Origin: Deltaproteobacteria bacterium
GTDB taxonomy: Bacteria > Desulfobacterota > Desulfobulbia > Desulfobulbales > Desulfurivibrionaceae
DNA: 64,000 bases
Assembly: GCA_021847425.1 (NCBI GenBank)
Contig: JAJZRF010000004.1
Span: 1 to 64,000 of the forward strand
Reading direction: 5' to 3'
Both the position numbers and the translations under genes were made by a program. The notes beneath the pieces are model-generated. The model had not been told where the DNA came from and ran no database searches. It saw nothing but the letters and a program-made list of their open reading frames with translations. This document shows, piece by piece, positions 24,672-34,126 of this stretch. How positions within the stretch are numbered: position 1 is the stretch's first letter; the number at the start of each line of letters is the position of its first letter.

Positions 24672-26114
24672 ATGATAGTCGCCCTTCTGCTTCTGCCCCT
24701 TTGCGGCGGCCTTGTAGCGTTTTGTCTTCCGTCGGACCGCTTCCGTCCGCTGTTGTTGCCGATCTGCGGCCTGGCCCATCTGGTGTTGACTTTTTTTGTC
24801 ATTCAGGGCGTCCAGGCCGCACCGTTGCCAATGGCCGGGAACTGGATCGGCGTTGATGCTTTCAGCCGCCTCATTCTGCTCATCGTCAGCCTGCTTTTCT
24901 GCGGGTGTTCGTTTTACGCCTTGGGCTACCTGCGCTACCGTATCGCCTGGGGGAACAGGATTTTCGTGAGCTGTCTGCTCCTGTTCCTTTCCGCCATGAG
25001 CCTGGCGGCCGTGGCCCGGCATCTCGGCCTCCTCTGGGTGGCGGTGGAGGCGACCACCGTGGCCAGCGCCCCGCTCATCTATTACAACCGCAACCGCCTC
25101 TCCATCGAGGCGACCTGGAAATACCTGATCTTATGCTCCGTCGGCATTGCCCTGGCCATGCTCGGCATCCTGTTTGTCGCCTATGCCGCCCTGGCGGGGG
25201 GAGTACATGTCAGCCTGCATTTTGACGACATCCTGCAGGGCGCCGCAAGCTATTCCAAGCCCTGGCTCAGGGCCGGCTTTGTCTTCCTGCTCGTCGGCTT
25301 CGGCACCAAGGTCGGCTTTGCCCCTCTGCACACCTGGAAACCGGACGCCTACGGCGAAGCGCCCGGTCTGGTCGGCGCGCTTCTGGCCGGCGGCCTTACC
25401 AGCGTGGCGTTCCTTGCCCTGCTGCGCACCCTGCAGATCATGGATGCCGCAGGCGACGGGGCCATGGCGCGCGAGGCTTTCCTGGCCATGGGGCTTATCT
25501 CCCTCGCCTTTGCCGCGGTTTTTGTCATCAGGCAGCCCGATTTCAAGCGGCTGCTCGCCTATTCAAGTGTCGAGCACATGGGGATTCTCGCCATCGGCGT
25601 TGCCATCGGCGGAGTCGCCACCTTCGGGGCCATGCTGCATCTGATGAACAATGCCCTGACCAAGGGGGTGCTCTTTCTCTCCGCCGGCAATATTCATCGC
25701 CGTTTCGCCAGCAAACGGGTCGGCGAGGTTCAGGGTGCCATCACCCTGGTGCCGATTTCCGCTACCCTTTTTCTCCTCGGCTTTCTGGCCATTACCGGCT
25801 CGCCGCCCTTTGGCCCGTTTATCAGCGAGTTTACCATCCTCCGGGGCATCTTTAACGGCGGTCATTATCTGACCGGCACCCTGTTCCTTTTTTTTCTGGC
25901 CGTTATCTTCATCGGCATGGGCAGCACGGTGCTTTCGGTGGTTTTCGGCAAGCCCCCGGAAAGGAAGGGCGACCCGGATTACCGGGAGACCATCATGACC
26001 ACCGGCACCCCGCTGATCCTGCTCCTCATCATTCTTGTTCTTGGGCTTTACCTGCCCGAGCCGGCCAGGAAGATCTTTGCCGATGCCGCCGCACTGCTGG
26101 AGGTGAAGCCATGA
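24672..26114 (+). CDS. HyfF/NuoN-like membrane subunit of Ehr-like complex
   Basis: A 480-residue antiporter-like subunit. It has the TM5 Glu (LWVAVEATTVASAPL), the broken helix with GFGTKVGFAPLHTWKPDAY, and a later Lys/His pair (RLLAYSSVEHMGILAIG). It starts 1 base after the HyfE-like stop and overlaps the HyfG-like start (ATGA). In size and motifs it is nearer HyfF/NuoN than the two larger HyfB-like proteins. Confidence 0.92.
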   Translation: MIVALLLLPLCGGLVAFCLPSDRFRPLLLPICGLAHLVLTFFVIQGVQAAPLPMAGNWIGVDAFSRLILLIVSLLFCGCSFYALGYLRYRIAWGNRIFVSCLLLFLSAMSLAAVARHLGLLWVAVEATTVASAPLIYYNRNRLSIEATWKYLILCSVGIALAMLGILFVAYAALAGGVHVSLHFDDILQGAASYSKPWLRAGFVFLLVGFGTKVGFAPLHTWKPDAYGEAPGLVGALLAGGLTSVAFLALLRTLQIMDAAGDGAMAREAFLAMGLISLAFAAVFVIRQPDFKRLLAYSSVEHMGILAIGVAIGGVATFGAMLHLMNNALTKGVLFLSAGNIHRRFASKRVGEVQGAITLVPISATLFLLGFLAITGSPPFGPFISEFTILRGIFNGGHYLTGTLFLFFLAVIFIGMGSTVLSVVFGKPPERKGDPDYRETIMTTGTPLILLLIILVLGLYLPEPARKIFADAAALLEVKP

Positions 26115-27640
26115 AGGATCTGAACCCGAAACTTTTGAAAAACGGCGAGGCCATCCCCCTTGAGTCGGTGGCGACTCTCGATTTTGATGATTTCAGCGAC
26201 TGTCTGCTGGCGGAAGTCCGGAAACAGGGCAGGGTGGTGGCCTGCTTTGGTGTGCCCGCAGCCGGAGAGGGTAGCGAGCTGGAGCTGTTCGCCCTTGTAG
26301 CCCGGGATCGCAACGCCTGTGTCGCCGTGTACCGGACCCGCATCGGCGAGCGGTTTCCCTCCCTGACCCCCAATTGTCCGCAGATGCATTTCTTTGAAAG
26401 GGAGATTGCCGAGCAGTACGGGGTTGTGCCCGAAGGGCATCCCTGGCTCAAACCGCTCCGTTTCCACAACGCCTGGCGACCCGGGGCCGATGCCTGGGGC
26501 CGTCCGGCGGATCAACACCCCCGCAGCGGCGAGATGGAGTTTTACCGGGTGGACGGGGAAGGGGTGCACGAGGTGGCGGTTGGTCCGGTCCATGCCGGGA
26601 TCATCGAGCCGGGTCATTTCCGCTTCCAGTGCTACGGCGAAAAGGTGATGCATCTTGAAATCTCGCTTGGCTACCAGCACCGGGGTATTGAGCGGATGCT
26701 GCAAAACGGCCCCCATCCCGCCACCATGGCCCAGATGGAAACCATTGCCGGCGACACCTCCATCGGCCATGGTCTGGCCCACTGCCAGGTGCTTGAGGCC
26801 CTAAGCGGTTGCGAGGTTCCGGCCAAAGCCCAGTCCATCCGCGCCCTGGCCCTTGAGCTGGAACGGCTGGCCAATCATGTGGGAGACATCGGCGCCCTGG
26901 CCGGCGATGTCGGGTTTCTGCCCACCTTCTCCTATTGCGGGAGATTGCGCGGCGATTACCTCAATCTGACCGCCGCCCTGTGCGGCAGCCGTTTCGGCCG
27001 GGGGCTGGTGCGGCCGGGCGGGGTTCTCTTTGATCTTGATCCGGCGCTGGCCGGGGAAATGCTTGCCCGGCTCAAGGGGATCGAAGGCAACACCATGGGC
27101 GCCCTGGAGCTCTTTTTTGACGCATCCTCGGTTTTGAGCCGGTTTGAAGGAAGAGGCCGCCTGTCCCGCTCGGTGGCCGAGGATCTCGGTCTGGTCGGGG
27201 TGGCTGCCAAGGCCTGCGGCGTGCCCCGCGACAGCCGGTTTTTTCATCCGACCGGGGTCTATCGCCATCTTTTTGATGACCTGATCACCGAGGAAACCGG
27301 CGATGCCATGGCCAGGGCCCGGATGCGCAGCCGGGAAATCACCGTCTCCATCGAGCTGCTCCGGCGGATCGGAACCACTCTGCCGGAAGGTCCGATCCGG
27401 GCGCCGGTCGGGCCGCTCAAGGGTGATGCCCTGGCAATCGCCCTGGTGGAGGGCTGGCGGGGCGAGGTGGTCCACGTCGGCCTCACCGGCGGCGATGGCC
27501 GCCTGCGGCGCTACAAGATTGTTGATCCATCCTTCCATAACTGGAGCGGTTTGGCCATGGCGATGCGCGATGAGCAGATTTCGGATTTTCCCTTGTGCAA
27601 CAAGAGTTTCAATCTTTCCTATTGCGGGTTTGACCTGTGA
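26111..27640 (+). CDS. HyfG/NuoCD-like large subunit lacking the NiFe-ligand cysteines (Ehr type)
   Basis: A 509-residue fusion. Residues 1-130 are NuoC-like (30-kDa) with ERE-IAEQYGVVPEGHP; the rest is NuoD/hydrogenase-large-subunit-like. At the place of the first hydrogenase motif (RxCGxC) it reads METIAGDTSIGH (about 208-219), and at the C-terminal DPCxxC site it reads VDPSFHNW (about 476). Neither pair of Ni-binding Cys exists. The only nearby Cys, in FPLCNKS and SYCGFDL, do not form the motif. The protein therefore cannot carry a NiFe centre. This is the definition of the Ehr complexes (energy-converting-hydrogenase-related), between group-4 hydrogenases and complex I. Its real substrate is unknown. 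Confidence 0.9.
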   Translation: MKDLNPKLLKNGEAIPLESVATLDFDDFSDCLLAEVRKQGRVVACFGVPAAGEGSELELFALVARDRNACVAVYRTRIGERFPSLTPNCPQMHFFEREIAEQYGVVPEGHPWLKPLRFHNAWRPGADAWGRPADQHPRSGEMEFYRVDGEGVHEVAVGPVHAGIIEPGHFRFQCYGEKVMHLEISLGYQHRGIERMLQNGPHPATMAQMETIAGDTSIGHGLAHCQVLEALSGCEVPAKAQSIRALALELERLANHVGDIGALAGDVGFLPTFSYCGRLRGDYLNLTAALCGSRFGRGLVRPGGVLFDLDPALAGEMLARLKGIEGNTMGALELFFDASSVLSRFEGRGRLSRSVAEDLGLVGVAAKACGVPRDSRFFHPTGVYRHLFDDLITEETGDAMARARMRSREITVSIELLRRIGTTLPEGPIRAPVGPLKGDALAIALVEGWRGEVVHVGLTGGDGRLRRYKIVDPSFHNWSGLAMAMRDEQISDFPLCNKSFNLSYCGFDL

Positions 27641-27646
27641 TGGTTC

Positions 27647-27752
27647 GTAACTGCCCAGCAGCACCGCATTTGCGTTGTCATCGGCCTGCTCATGTGCAAT
27701 AGCACACTTCGCAGACCTCTTCCTAGCATCTGCGGCACTGCTGAGCAGTTAC
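27647..27752. repeat. Inverted-repeat element (MITE/REP-like) inside the ehr-like cluster
   Basis: Two 22-base arms (27647-27668 and 27731-27752) are inverted copies with two mismatches, starting GTAACTGC and ending GCAGTTAC. They enclose 62 bases. No protein is encoded. The element fills the gap between the HyfG-like and HyfI-like genes and resembles a small non-autonomous inserted element; no target duplication was evident. Confidence 0.6.
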
Positions 27753-27814
27753 AGTGGGCTCTATCAGTCTGGTTTTCGATTTTTAGCTGAGTAGTTCATT
27801 AAAGGAACAAAAGT

Positions 27815-28567
27815 ATGCTGCAGATAATACGAGAGCGGTGGCGTCAGGGATTCAGAACGGGAGAATTCCCCAAGGAAGAGCCGCTCATGCCGCCGCGCTT
27901 TCGGGGCCTTCCCTTGTTCAAGCAGGAGTGTCCGCCCGGCTGCGACCGTGTCTGTGAGACGCTGTGTCCGTCTTCGGCCTGCAAGCAGGTGGATGGCCGG
28001 ATGGTTCTTGATCTGGGCCGCTGCCTGTTCTGCGCCGACTGTCCGGCCTGTCCGCACGGCGGGATCACCTTTGGCAACAACTACCGGCTTGGTGCCCGGC
28101 AGCGGCAGGATCTGCTTTACAGCGGCGGGGAATATCCCCTGGCCCAACCGCTTGAGCCTGCGCGGCTGAAGCTCTTTGGCCGCTCCTTCAAGCTGCGCCA
28201 GGTTTCCGCCGGGGGCTGCAACGGTTGCGAGGCGGACTGCAACGTGCTTGGCACCCTGGTTTTCGACCTGGGCCGTTTCGGCATTCAGTTTGTCGCCTCT
28301 CCCCGCCATGCCGACGGCCTCCTGCTGACCGGGCCGGTCACGGAAAATATGCGCAGCGCGGTACTGGACACCTATGAAGCGATGCCTGCGCCGAAAATCG
28401 TCATCGCGGTCGGGGCCTGCGGTATCAACGGAGGCCCCTTTTCGCACAGCAGCGAAGTGAGCCAGGGGCTTGATTCCCTGCTGCCGGTGGATCTGTATGT
28501 TCCCGGCTGTCCGCCGCACCCTTACACCATCCTGGATGGCCTGTTGCGTTTGCTTGATAGAAGATAG
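27815..28567 (+). CDS. HyfI/NuoB-like small subunit with N-terminal ferredoxin domain
   Basis: A 250-residue Fe-S protein. Residues 35-88 have a ferredoxin-like cysteine set (CPPGCDRVCETLCPSSAC, then CLFCADCPACP) for one or two [4Fe-4S] clusters. Residues 120-250 are NuoB-like with GGCNGCEADC (about 132-141), VGACGINGG and VPGCPPHPY, the ligands of the N2-type cluster next to the quinone site. It joins the jobs of HyfH/NuoI and HyfI/NuoB in one chain, so the complex does not need a separate NuoI. AAAGGA stands before ATG. Confidence 0.9.
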   Translation: MLQIIRERWRQGFRTGEFPKEEPLMPPRFRGLPLFKQECPPGCDRVCETLCPSSACKQVDGRMVLDLGRCLFCADCPACPHGGITFGNNYRLGARQRQDLLYSGGEYPLAQPLEPARLKLFGRSFKLRQVSAGGCNGCEADCNVLGTLVFDLGRFGIQFVASPRHADGLLLTGPVTENMRSAVLDTYEAMPAPKIVIAVGACGINGGPFSHSSEVSQGLDSLLPVDLYVPGCPPHPYTILDGLLRLLDRR

Positions 28568-28643
28568 AGGGGAACGGTTTTCAGTCTTTTTTTGTCCGCT
28601 GCAACGATGAAACGCATGCACTGAAGAGAGGGAGGAAGGGAGC

Positions 28644-30653
28644 TTGGCTGAATTCTACCTTGCCGCTGTATGCCTGATCTTTTGTTCCGGCCTGCCTGCC
28701 CTGGCTTGGGGCCGGTGGGCAAAGCGCGGCGAAATGCTCTCCGTTGTCCTCCTGCTGGCCGGCTCGGCCCTCGGTCTTGTTGCCGCCCTTGCGGGAGCAG
28801 TCCAATCCTCCCCGCCCATACTGGCCTGGGCCTGGTCCATCCCCGGCGGCAACTTTTGTATCGAACTGGACGGGCTGGCCGCGCTCTTTCTTCTGCCGGC
28901 TCTGGTCGTCCTCGGCCTGGGCGGCCTTTACGGGCTTGGCTACTTTTCCCGGGCCAGGCACGGCGCGGCAGCGGGCAGGCTCCGGCTCTTTTACGGCATG
29001 CTGGGCGGAGCCATTGTTCTCCTGCCGGTCTGCCGCAACGGGATTCTTTTTCTTATGGCCTGGGAGGTCATGGCCATCTGTTGCTTTCTGCTGATTCTTA
29101 CCGAACAGGAAGAAGAAGCGGCCCGGAGGGCGGCCTATGTCTATCTGGCCGCCACGCACACCTGCACCCTGGCCCTTTTCGCCATGTTCATTCTCCTTGC
29201 CGGGAACAGCGGAAGCTTTGATTTTCCCCAGGCCGCCACCCTTGACGGCGCCACGTTTCAGGCCGGGGCGGTTTTCCTCCTGGCTCTGTTCGGTTTTGGA
29301 CTGAAGGCGGGAGCCATGCCGCTCCACTTCTGGTTGCCGAGCGCCCATGCCAACGCGCCCAGCCATGTTTCGGCCCTTATGAGCGGGGTGATGCTTAAGA
29401 TGGGGATTTACGGCTTGATTCGCATCACCGGCTTCTATGCCGGCCTGCCGGCCTGGTGGGGCGGGTCCATTCTCGCCATGGGCGTGGTTTCGGCCATCAT
29501 GGGTGTGGTTTTTGCCCTGGCCCAGCACGACATCAAGCGGCTGCTCGCCTATCACAGTGTGGAAAATATCGGCATCATCCTGATCGGTCTGGGCGGGGCC
29601 CTGCTGGGAAAAACCTTCCACAGCCCGACTCTTGTCGTACTCGGTCTGGCCGGAGCCCTTCTCCATGTGATCAACCACGGCCTTTTCAAGTCGCTGCTTT
29701 TTTTCGGGGCCGGCTCGGTGATCCAGGCAACCGGCACCCGAGAGATCGACCGTTACGGCGGGCTGTTGCGTGCCATGCCGTATACCGCGTTTTTCTTTCT
29801 CGGCGGGGCCGTGGCCATTTGCGGTCTGCCGCCGCTCAACGGCTTTGTCAGTGAATGGCTCATCTACCTGGGGCTGCTGCACAGCCAGGTCAAAGGGGCG
29901 CCTTTTCCGTTCTCCCTGGCGGTTCTGGCCGTGCCGGCCCTGGCGATGACCGGCGCTCTGGCCGTGGCCTGCTTTGTCAAGGTGTTTGGCGTTACCTTTT
30001 TGGGTACCGCGAGGAGCCGATTCCCGGTCCCGCCCCGCGAGGCGTCCGGCAGCATGCTCCTGCCCATGGCCGTTCTGTTCCTCTGCTGTCTGGCGATCGG
30101 TCTGGCGCCCTGGGCAATTGTCCCCCTCTTGCAGCAGGCTGTTGCCGCCTGGCTGGGCTCAGCCCTTGCAAGCATTGCCCCGGATCGGGCTTCGGCCAGC
30201 ATGCTGATCGGCAGTCTGGCGCCGGTGTACTGGCTAAGCCTCTGCGCCGTCCTGCTGCTGGCGATCTCCGGCGGTTTTTTCCTCTGGCAGAAGTCTTTCC
30301 AGGAGGCTAGCCGCGAAAAACGGCCAGCAACCTGGGGCTGCGGTTACAGAGAGGCTACCCCCCGGATGCAATATACGGCGGTTTCCTTCGCGGAGCTGCT
30401 TGTCAGCCTTTTCCAATGGGGGTTGTGGAGCGATGTCGATGGCGGCCGGGCCATAGGTTTTTTCCCTGCCCTGGCCAATCTTTCCGTGCGGACCCCGGAT
30501 TTGATCCTGGACCGGCTGATCCATCCCGTCTGCCGTGGGTTATCCAGAACGGCCTTTGCTATCCGCGCCTTTGTGCATCAGGGCTGGATCGGGATTTACC
30601 TGCTCTATACAGCGTTAACCCTCTGCCTGCTGCTGTTGTGGTTGAGGGCGTGA
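28644..30653 (+). CDS. HyfB-like membrane subunit 2 of Ehr-like complex
   Basis: A 669-residue paralogue of the protein at 20796, with the same FLMAWEVMAICC (TM5 Glu), GFGLKAGAMPLHFWLPSAHA, SHVSALMSGVMLK and the C-terminal TWGCGYREATPRMQY. It begins with TTG (28644) behind GGAGGAAGGG; no ATG is suitably placed. Two HyfB-like proteins plus the HyfF-like one give the complex three pumps' worth of antiporter modules. It ends the cluster, and 67 bases later a minus-strand gene ends. Confidence 0.88.
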   Translation: MAEFYLAAVCLIFCSGLPALAWGRWAKRGEMLSVVLLLAGSALGLVAALAGAVQSSPPILAWAWSIPGGNFCIELDGLAALFLLPALVVLGLGGLYGLGYFSRARHGAAAGRLRLFYGMLGGAIVLLPVCRNGILFLMAWEVMAICCFLLILTEQEEEAARRAAYVYLAATHTCTLALFAMFILLAGNSGSFDFPQAATLDGATFQAGAVFLLALFGFGLKAGAMPLHFWLPSAHANAPSHVSALMSGVMLKMGIYGLIRITGFYAGLPAWWGGSILAMGVVSAIMGVVFALAQHDIKRLLAYHSVENIGIILIGLGGALLGKTFHSPTLVVLGLAGALLHVINHGLFKSLLFFGAGSVIQATGTREIDRYGGLLRAMPYTAFFFLGGAVAICGLPPLNGFVSEWLIYLGLLHSQVKGAPFPFSLAVLAVPALAMTGALAVACFVKVFGVTFLGTARSRFPVPPREASGSMLLPMAVLFLCCLAIGLAPWAIVPLLQQAVAAWLGSALASIAPDRASASMLIGSLAPVYWLSLCAVLLLAISGGFFLWQKSFQEASREKRPATWGCGYREATPRMQYTAVSFAELLVSLFQWGLWSDVDGGRAIGFFPALANLSVRTPDLILDRLIHPVCRGLSRTAFAIRAFVHQGWIGIYLLYTALTLCLLLLWLRA

Positions 30654-30720
30654 CCGGGCATGATCCTTCCGGGGAGGCTTTACCCGATCTCCGCCCCCTT
30701 TAGCGTTCAGCGGAAGATGC

Positions 30721-31263
30721 TCAATCGTTGTCGCATTCCCGCTCCCTGTTGAAATGGCCTATGCGGCGCCAGTGCTCCCGCTCGTGGCCTCGGTAATGGC
30801 CCCAGCGGGGCGGTTCATACCGGTCGCGATCAATGATTACCGTCCGGCTGACCACCCGGCCACTGTCCTGGAGGATCCAGGCGCCCTGTTCGTAGCAGGC
30901 GGTTGAGTAGACCCGTTCCGGCCTGCCGTTCACCATGGCCAGCACCGCCACCTCCCGGCAATTGGGGGTGTTATCCTCCTCGTAATACTGCTGGACAACC
31001 CTGGGCGGCGGGGGCGGGTAATATCGTTGGCTCGGCTGCCCCCCCTGTCCCTTGTCCATCTCATTGCCGACCATGTAGCCGAGCACTCCGCCGATGGCGG
31101 TGCCCAGCAGCGTGCCCCTGGTATTACGGCCGATGGCCTGGCCGAGAATGGCGCCTCCGGCCGCGCCGCCCCAAGCCCCGTTTTGGGCGGCGTCTCCGGC
31201 CTGGACGTTCTGGCTGGCAAGCAATATTCCGACACACGTTATGAGCAGAGTTCGTTTCAGCAT
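30721..31263 (-). CDS. Glycine-zipper 2TM outer-membrane-type protein
   Basis: A 180-residue exported protein. It has a signal peptide (MLKRTLLITCVGILLASQNVQA), then a glycine-zipper region (about 28-72; GGAAGGAILGQAIG, GTLLGTAIGGVLGYMVGNEMD) as in the Rickettsia 17-kDa antigen/SlyB group, then a Pro/Tyr linker and a C-terminal domain with two Cys (CREVAVLAMVNGRPE...CYEQG). This tail pattern is common with these proteins. AAGGAGG is 4-5 nt before the start. It probably sits in the cell envelope. Confidence 0.85.
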   Translation of the reverse strand: MLKRTLLITCVGILLASQNVQAGDAAQNGAWGGAAGGAILGQAIGRNTRGTLLGTAIGGVLGYMVGNEMDKGQGGQPSQRYYPPPPPRVVQQYYEEDNTPNCREVAVLAMVNGRPERVYSTACYEQGAWILQDSGRVVSRTVIIDRDRYEPPRWGHYRGHEREHWRRIGHFNRERECDND

Positions 31264-31708
31264 ATTCCCTCCTTGCGAGAATAAACTTTTTTGGCTGTGT
31301 TGCAAAAAATGCACACCATGTTTTCGCTTTCACCGTACGGCGGAATCAGCGTTTTTTCCAGCCGATATGGGGCGTAGCCGGGCCAATGTCGACCCGATGT
31401 CGGGTTCTTCCGCAGCCATGTAGGGTGGTTTTTTGGGGGCCAAGTCCGTAATTGTTGGAATTGCAAGAAGCCGCAATTACAACGGTTATGGCTTCATAAC
31501 CCTTTAATTTTGTGTTACGGACCTGTGACCTTTTTCCATTTTTGCGAGTCCATCAGGAATTGCCTCTTTGTCTGAAGCATGCTAGAAGGGGGGAGAGATT
31601 CCGTTTTCCCTTGTCCTCCATGGCGTTAATGCTTCCGCTCGGAATGGGGGGTGATATTTTTTCGCCAAGGCGACTTTGTTCTGTATTCTAAAAAAAAGGG
31701 CCATCACC
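31264..31708. other. Gene-free region of 445 bases upstream of truA
   Basis: No protein gene recognised. It is poorer in GC than its neighbours from about 31430 to 31560 and holds the structured element at 31444-31522. It must also contain the promoter of the glycine-zipper gene (near 31264-31320) and of truA. Confidence 0.5.
31444..31522. repeat. Possible structured element: three-way junction of nested inverted repeats
   Basis: Outer arms GTCCGTAA (31444-31451) and TTACGGAC (31515-31522) enclose two hairpins. One is a 10-bp stem with one mismatch (31454-31464 with 31473-31483). The other is a perfect 7-bp stem with a GCTT loop (31484-31501, GGTTATG). All parts pair with no overlap, which is unusual by chance. 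It could be a structured RNA on either strand or a mobile/REP-like DNA element. Not matched to a known family. Confidence 0.5.
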
Positions 31709-32506
31709 ATGCAGGCACACCCAAAACGGTTCAAGCTGGCTCTGGAGTTTGCCGGGGGCCGGTACAGCGGCTGGCAGAAGCAGGATGACGCCAGAACTAT
31801 CCAGGGCAGCCTGCTCAAGGCTGCGGCCGAACTTTTCGGCTCGGAGGTGGATGTGCAGGGCTGCGGCCGCACCGATACCGGGGTGCATGGGTTGCGGTTT
31901 GCCGCCCATCTGGAGGCACATACCGAGCAGAATCCAAAGGAGATCGGGGAGCGGTTGAACGAACTCCTGCCCAAGGATATCGCCATCCTGGAGTGCAAAA
32001 GGGCAGGCGCCCGCTTCCATGCCCGGCATAACTGCATCGGCCGCAGCTATCTCTACCAGATCGCCAAGCGCAAGAGCGCCCTGGGCCGCGATTATGTCTG
32101 GCAGATCCCGGAGCCGCTGCACGCCGGCTTCATGCAGGAGGCGGCGACAATCCTGGAGGGGATGCACGACTTCACCTCATTCACCGACCGCCAGGCAATC
32201 AAGAAAAAATCTCCGCTGGTCATGGTCAGCAAGGCCCAGATCGCTGAAACGGCCGATCTCATCCTCTTTCGCATCGTGGGCTCGCATTTTCTCTGGAAGA
32301 TGGTGCGCCGCATCGTCGGGGTGCTGGCCGAGGTGGGCAAGGGGCGCCTCACCGTGGCCGAGGTGGGTCATTTTTTGGAGGAGCCGGTGGTGCTTAAAGA
32401 ATACACCGCGCCGAGCCAGGGGCTTTTTTTTGAATGCGCCTTTTACGACCAGGAGGAGCTGGATACCTTTCTGGCCGAGGAAACCATCCAGTCGGCTTTT
32501 TTCTGA
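31709..32506 (+). CDS. truA: tRNA pseudouridine synthase A
   Basis: A 265-residue TruA that makes pseudouridine at positions 38-40 of tRNA anticodon arms. The catalytic Asp is in [12 protein letters not shown] (about 50-61). Other family marks are YSGWQKQ near the start and [13 protein letters not shown] near residue 200. The start at 31709 follows AAGGG with 8-nt spacing. Single-gene unit, standard length. Confidence 0.97.
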   Translation: MQAHPKRFKLALEFAGGRYSGWQKQDDARTIQGSLLKAAAELFGSEVDVQGCGRTDTGVHGLRFAAHLEAHTEQNPKEIGERLNELLPKDIAILECKRAGARFHARHNCIGRSYLYQIAKRKSALGRDYVWQIPEPLHAGFMQEAATILEGMHDFTSFTDRQAIKKKSPLVMVSKAQIAETADLILFRIVGSHFLWKMVRRIVGVLAEVGKGRLTVAEVGHFLEEPVVLKEYTAPSQGLFFECAFYDQEELDTFLAEETIQSAFF

Positions 32507-32570
32507 TCGTTTTTTTTCTGCGCGTGCTTATTGTCTGATTAAAGCAAAAAATAATCAGAGAGGTGATCGC

Positions 32571-33638
32571 ATGAAGATAAGCGGACAGATAATGGCAAAC
32601 GCGTCCCTGCTTCTGTTGGGGTTTGTCCTGGTGAGCCTGTTGAGCGCGCCAGGGGGCGAGGCGGCGGAGGGGAAGGGGAGCAAGGCGATCTTTGCGGGGG
32701 GCTGCTTTTGGTGCATGGAAAAGCCTTTTGCGCAGCTGGATGGGGTATTTTCGGTTACTGCCGGCTATATGGGGGGGAGGACCTCAAACCCCACCTATGA
32801 GAACTATGTCGCCGGCGGGCATATTGAAGCGATTGAGATCGTTTATGATCCGGCCAGGATCAGCTATGCGGAATTACTGGATGTCTTCTGGTGCCAGATC
32901 GATCCCACCGACAGCGGCGGCCAGTTTGTGGACCGGGGCCATGCCTATACCTCGGGGATTTTTTATCTGGACGAGGAGCAGCACCAGCTGGCCGAGAAAT
33001 CCAAAAACGAGCTGGCCGCTCGCAGGCTTTTTGCCAAGCCCATCGTGACCCCGATTGTTCCGGCCACCACCTTTTACCCGGCGGAAGAGTACCACCAGGA
33101 TTATTACAAGAAGAATCCCATCCGGTATCGCATCTACCGTGCGGGTTCCGGCAGGGATCAGTTTTTGGAGAAAATCCGGGGGGACGGGAACCGGGCCTCA
33201 CAAAAATGGAGCGAGACGGAATTGCGTCGCCGACTCACCCCCTTGCAGTACCAAGTCACCCAGGAGGGGGCCACAGAACCGGCTTTTAGCAATGCATTGT
33301 GGGATAACAAGCGGGCCGGCATCTATGTGGATATTGTTTCCGGCGAGCCATTGTTCAGCTCCCTGGACAAGTATGATTCGGGCACCGGCTGGCCGAGTTT
33401 CAGCCGTCCGCTCTCCCCGGAAAGAATAGTTACGCATGAAGATCGGAGTTTTTTCACGACGCGGACCGAGGTGCGCAGCCGGGAAGCCAACTCGCATCTG
33501 GGGCACGTCTTTGCCGACGGCCCGCCGCCCACGGGATTGCGTTATTGCCTCAATTCGGCGGCGCTGCGTTTTGTGCTCGGGGCCGACCTGGAAAAAGAAG
33601 GCTATGGCGAGTTTCTCCCGCTTTTTCAGAAGAAATAG
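32571..33638 (+). CDS. msrAB: Exported MsrA-MsrB fusion, methionine sulfoxide reductase
   Basis: A 355-residue protein with a signal peptide (about residues 1-31, ending GGEAA), then MsrA (about 38-200; [10 protein letters not shown] active site near residue 44; HYA-TSGIF) and MsrB (about 212-350; [20 protein letters not shown], and [11 protein letters not shown] with the catalytic Cys near 324). It repairs both diastereomers of oxidised Met in periplasmic proteins. The zinc-binding Cys pairs of some MsrB proteins are absent. GAGAGG precedes the ATG. A Met-rich secreted protein (12392) is a possible client. Confidence 0.95.
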   Translation: MKISGQIMANASLLLLGFVLVSLLSAPGGEAAEGKGSKAIFAGGCFWCMEKPFAQLDGVFSVTAGYMGGRTSNPTYENYVAGGHIEAIEIVYDPARISYAELLDVFWCQIDPTDSGGQFVDRGHAYTSGIFYLDEEQHQLAEKSKNELAARRLFAKPIVTPIVPATTFYPAEEYHQDYYKKNPIRYRIYRAGSGRDQFLEKIRGDGNRASQKWSETELRRRLTPLQYQVTQEGATEPAFSNALWDNKRAGIYVDIVSGEPLFSSLDKYDSGTGWPSFSRPLSPERIVTHEDRSFFTTRTEVRSREANSHLGHVFADGPPPTGLRYCLNSAALRFVLGADLEKEGYGEFLPLFQKK

Positions 33639-33671
33639 CGGGGAGGGGTTGCTCTTCTGTCTGCCGCAAAC

Positions 33672-33884
33672 TCAGTCGTGGCTGTGATTGCAGCCGCACC
33701 CGCAGCCATGATCATGGCCCGGCTTCTCTTGCTGGTGAAATTTCGCCAACCCATCGGCGATTTTGTCCTTGAGCTCGGGCGGGGCGTTATCCAGACAGTA
33801 AATCAGGGCGGCCTCCTGCTCGTCGCTGCCCGGGGGGGCGGTTATGCAGACATGCAGTGCCTGTTCAAATGAGTCGAAGTTCAT
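33672..33884 (-). CDS. Small protein with His/Cys-rich metal-binding tail
   Basis: A 70-residue protein. The first 55 residues (MNFDSFEQALHVCITAPPGS...) look like a small helical domain. The end reads HDHGCGCGCNHSHD, a dense His/Cys tail likely to bind nickel, zinc or copper. The start at 33884 was preferred; an upstream in-frame start would add 18 residues. It converges with msrAB. A metal-carrier or sequestration role is only inferred. Confidence 0.7.
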   Translation of the reverse strand: MNFDSFEQALHVCITAPPGSDEQEAALIYCLDNAPPELKDKIADGLAKFHQQEKPGHDHGCGCGCNHSHD

Positions 33885-34126
33885 GGTGTTTTCTCCCAAA
33901 AATGCATGGCAAGCAACTGACTTTTCTTTCCGCAGCAAGAGGTACCCCGTCTTTCTCCGGATTGCAAGAGAAGAAAACAGGCAAAACGGGCGAGGCCGGG
34001 AAACTGGGCGGGGATTTGCCTTGCCCCTGGCGCTTCTGTGCTTTCCGGTGTAGGATCGGCTGTCTGTCAGCGCTTGTCCGTTATTCCCTTTTTATCAGAT
34101 CAGTAACCGCTTTGTGAGGTTGCGGA

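Noticed and set aside
26111-27640. Calling this a NiFe hydrogenase large subunit
   Set aside because: Both CxxC nickel-ligand motifs are absent, so a hydrogenase reaction is not supported.
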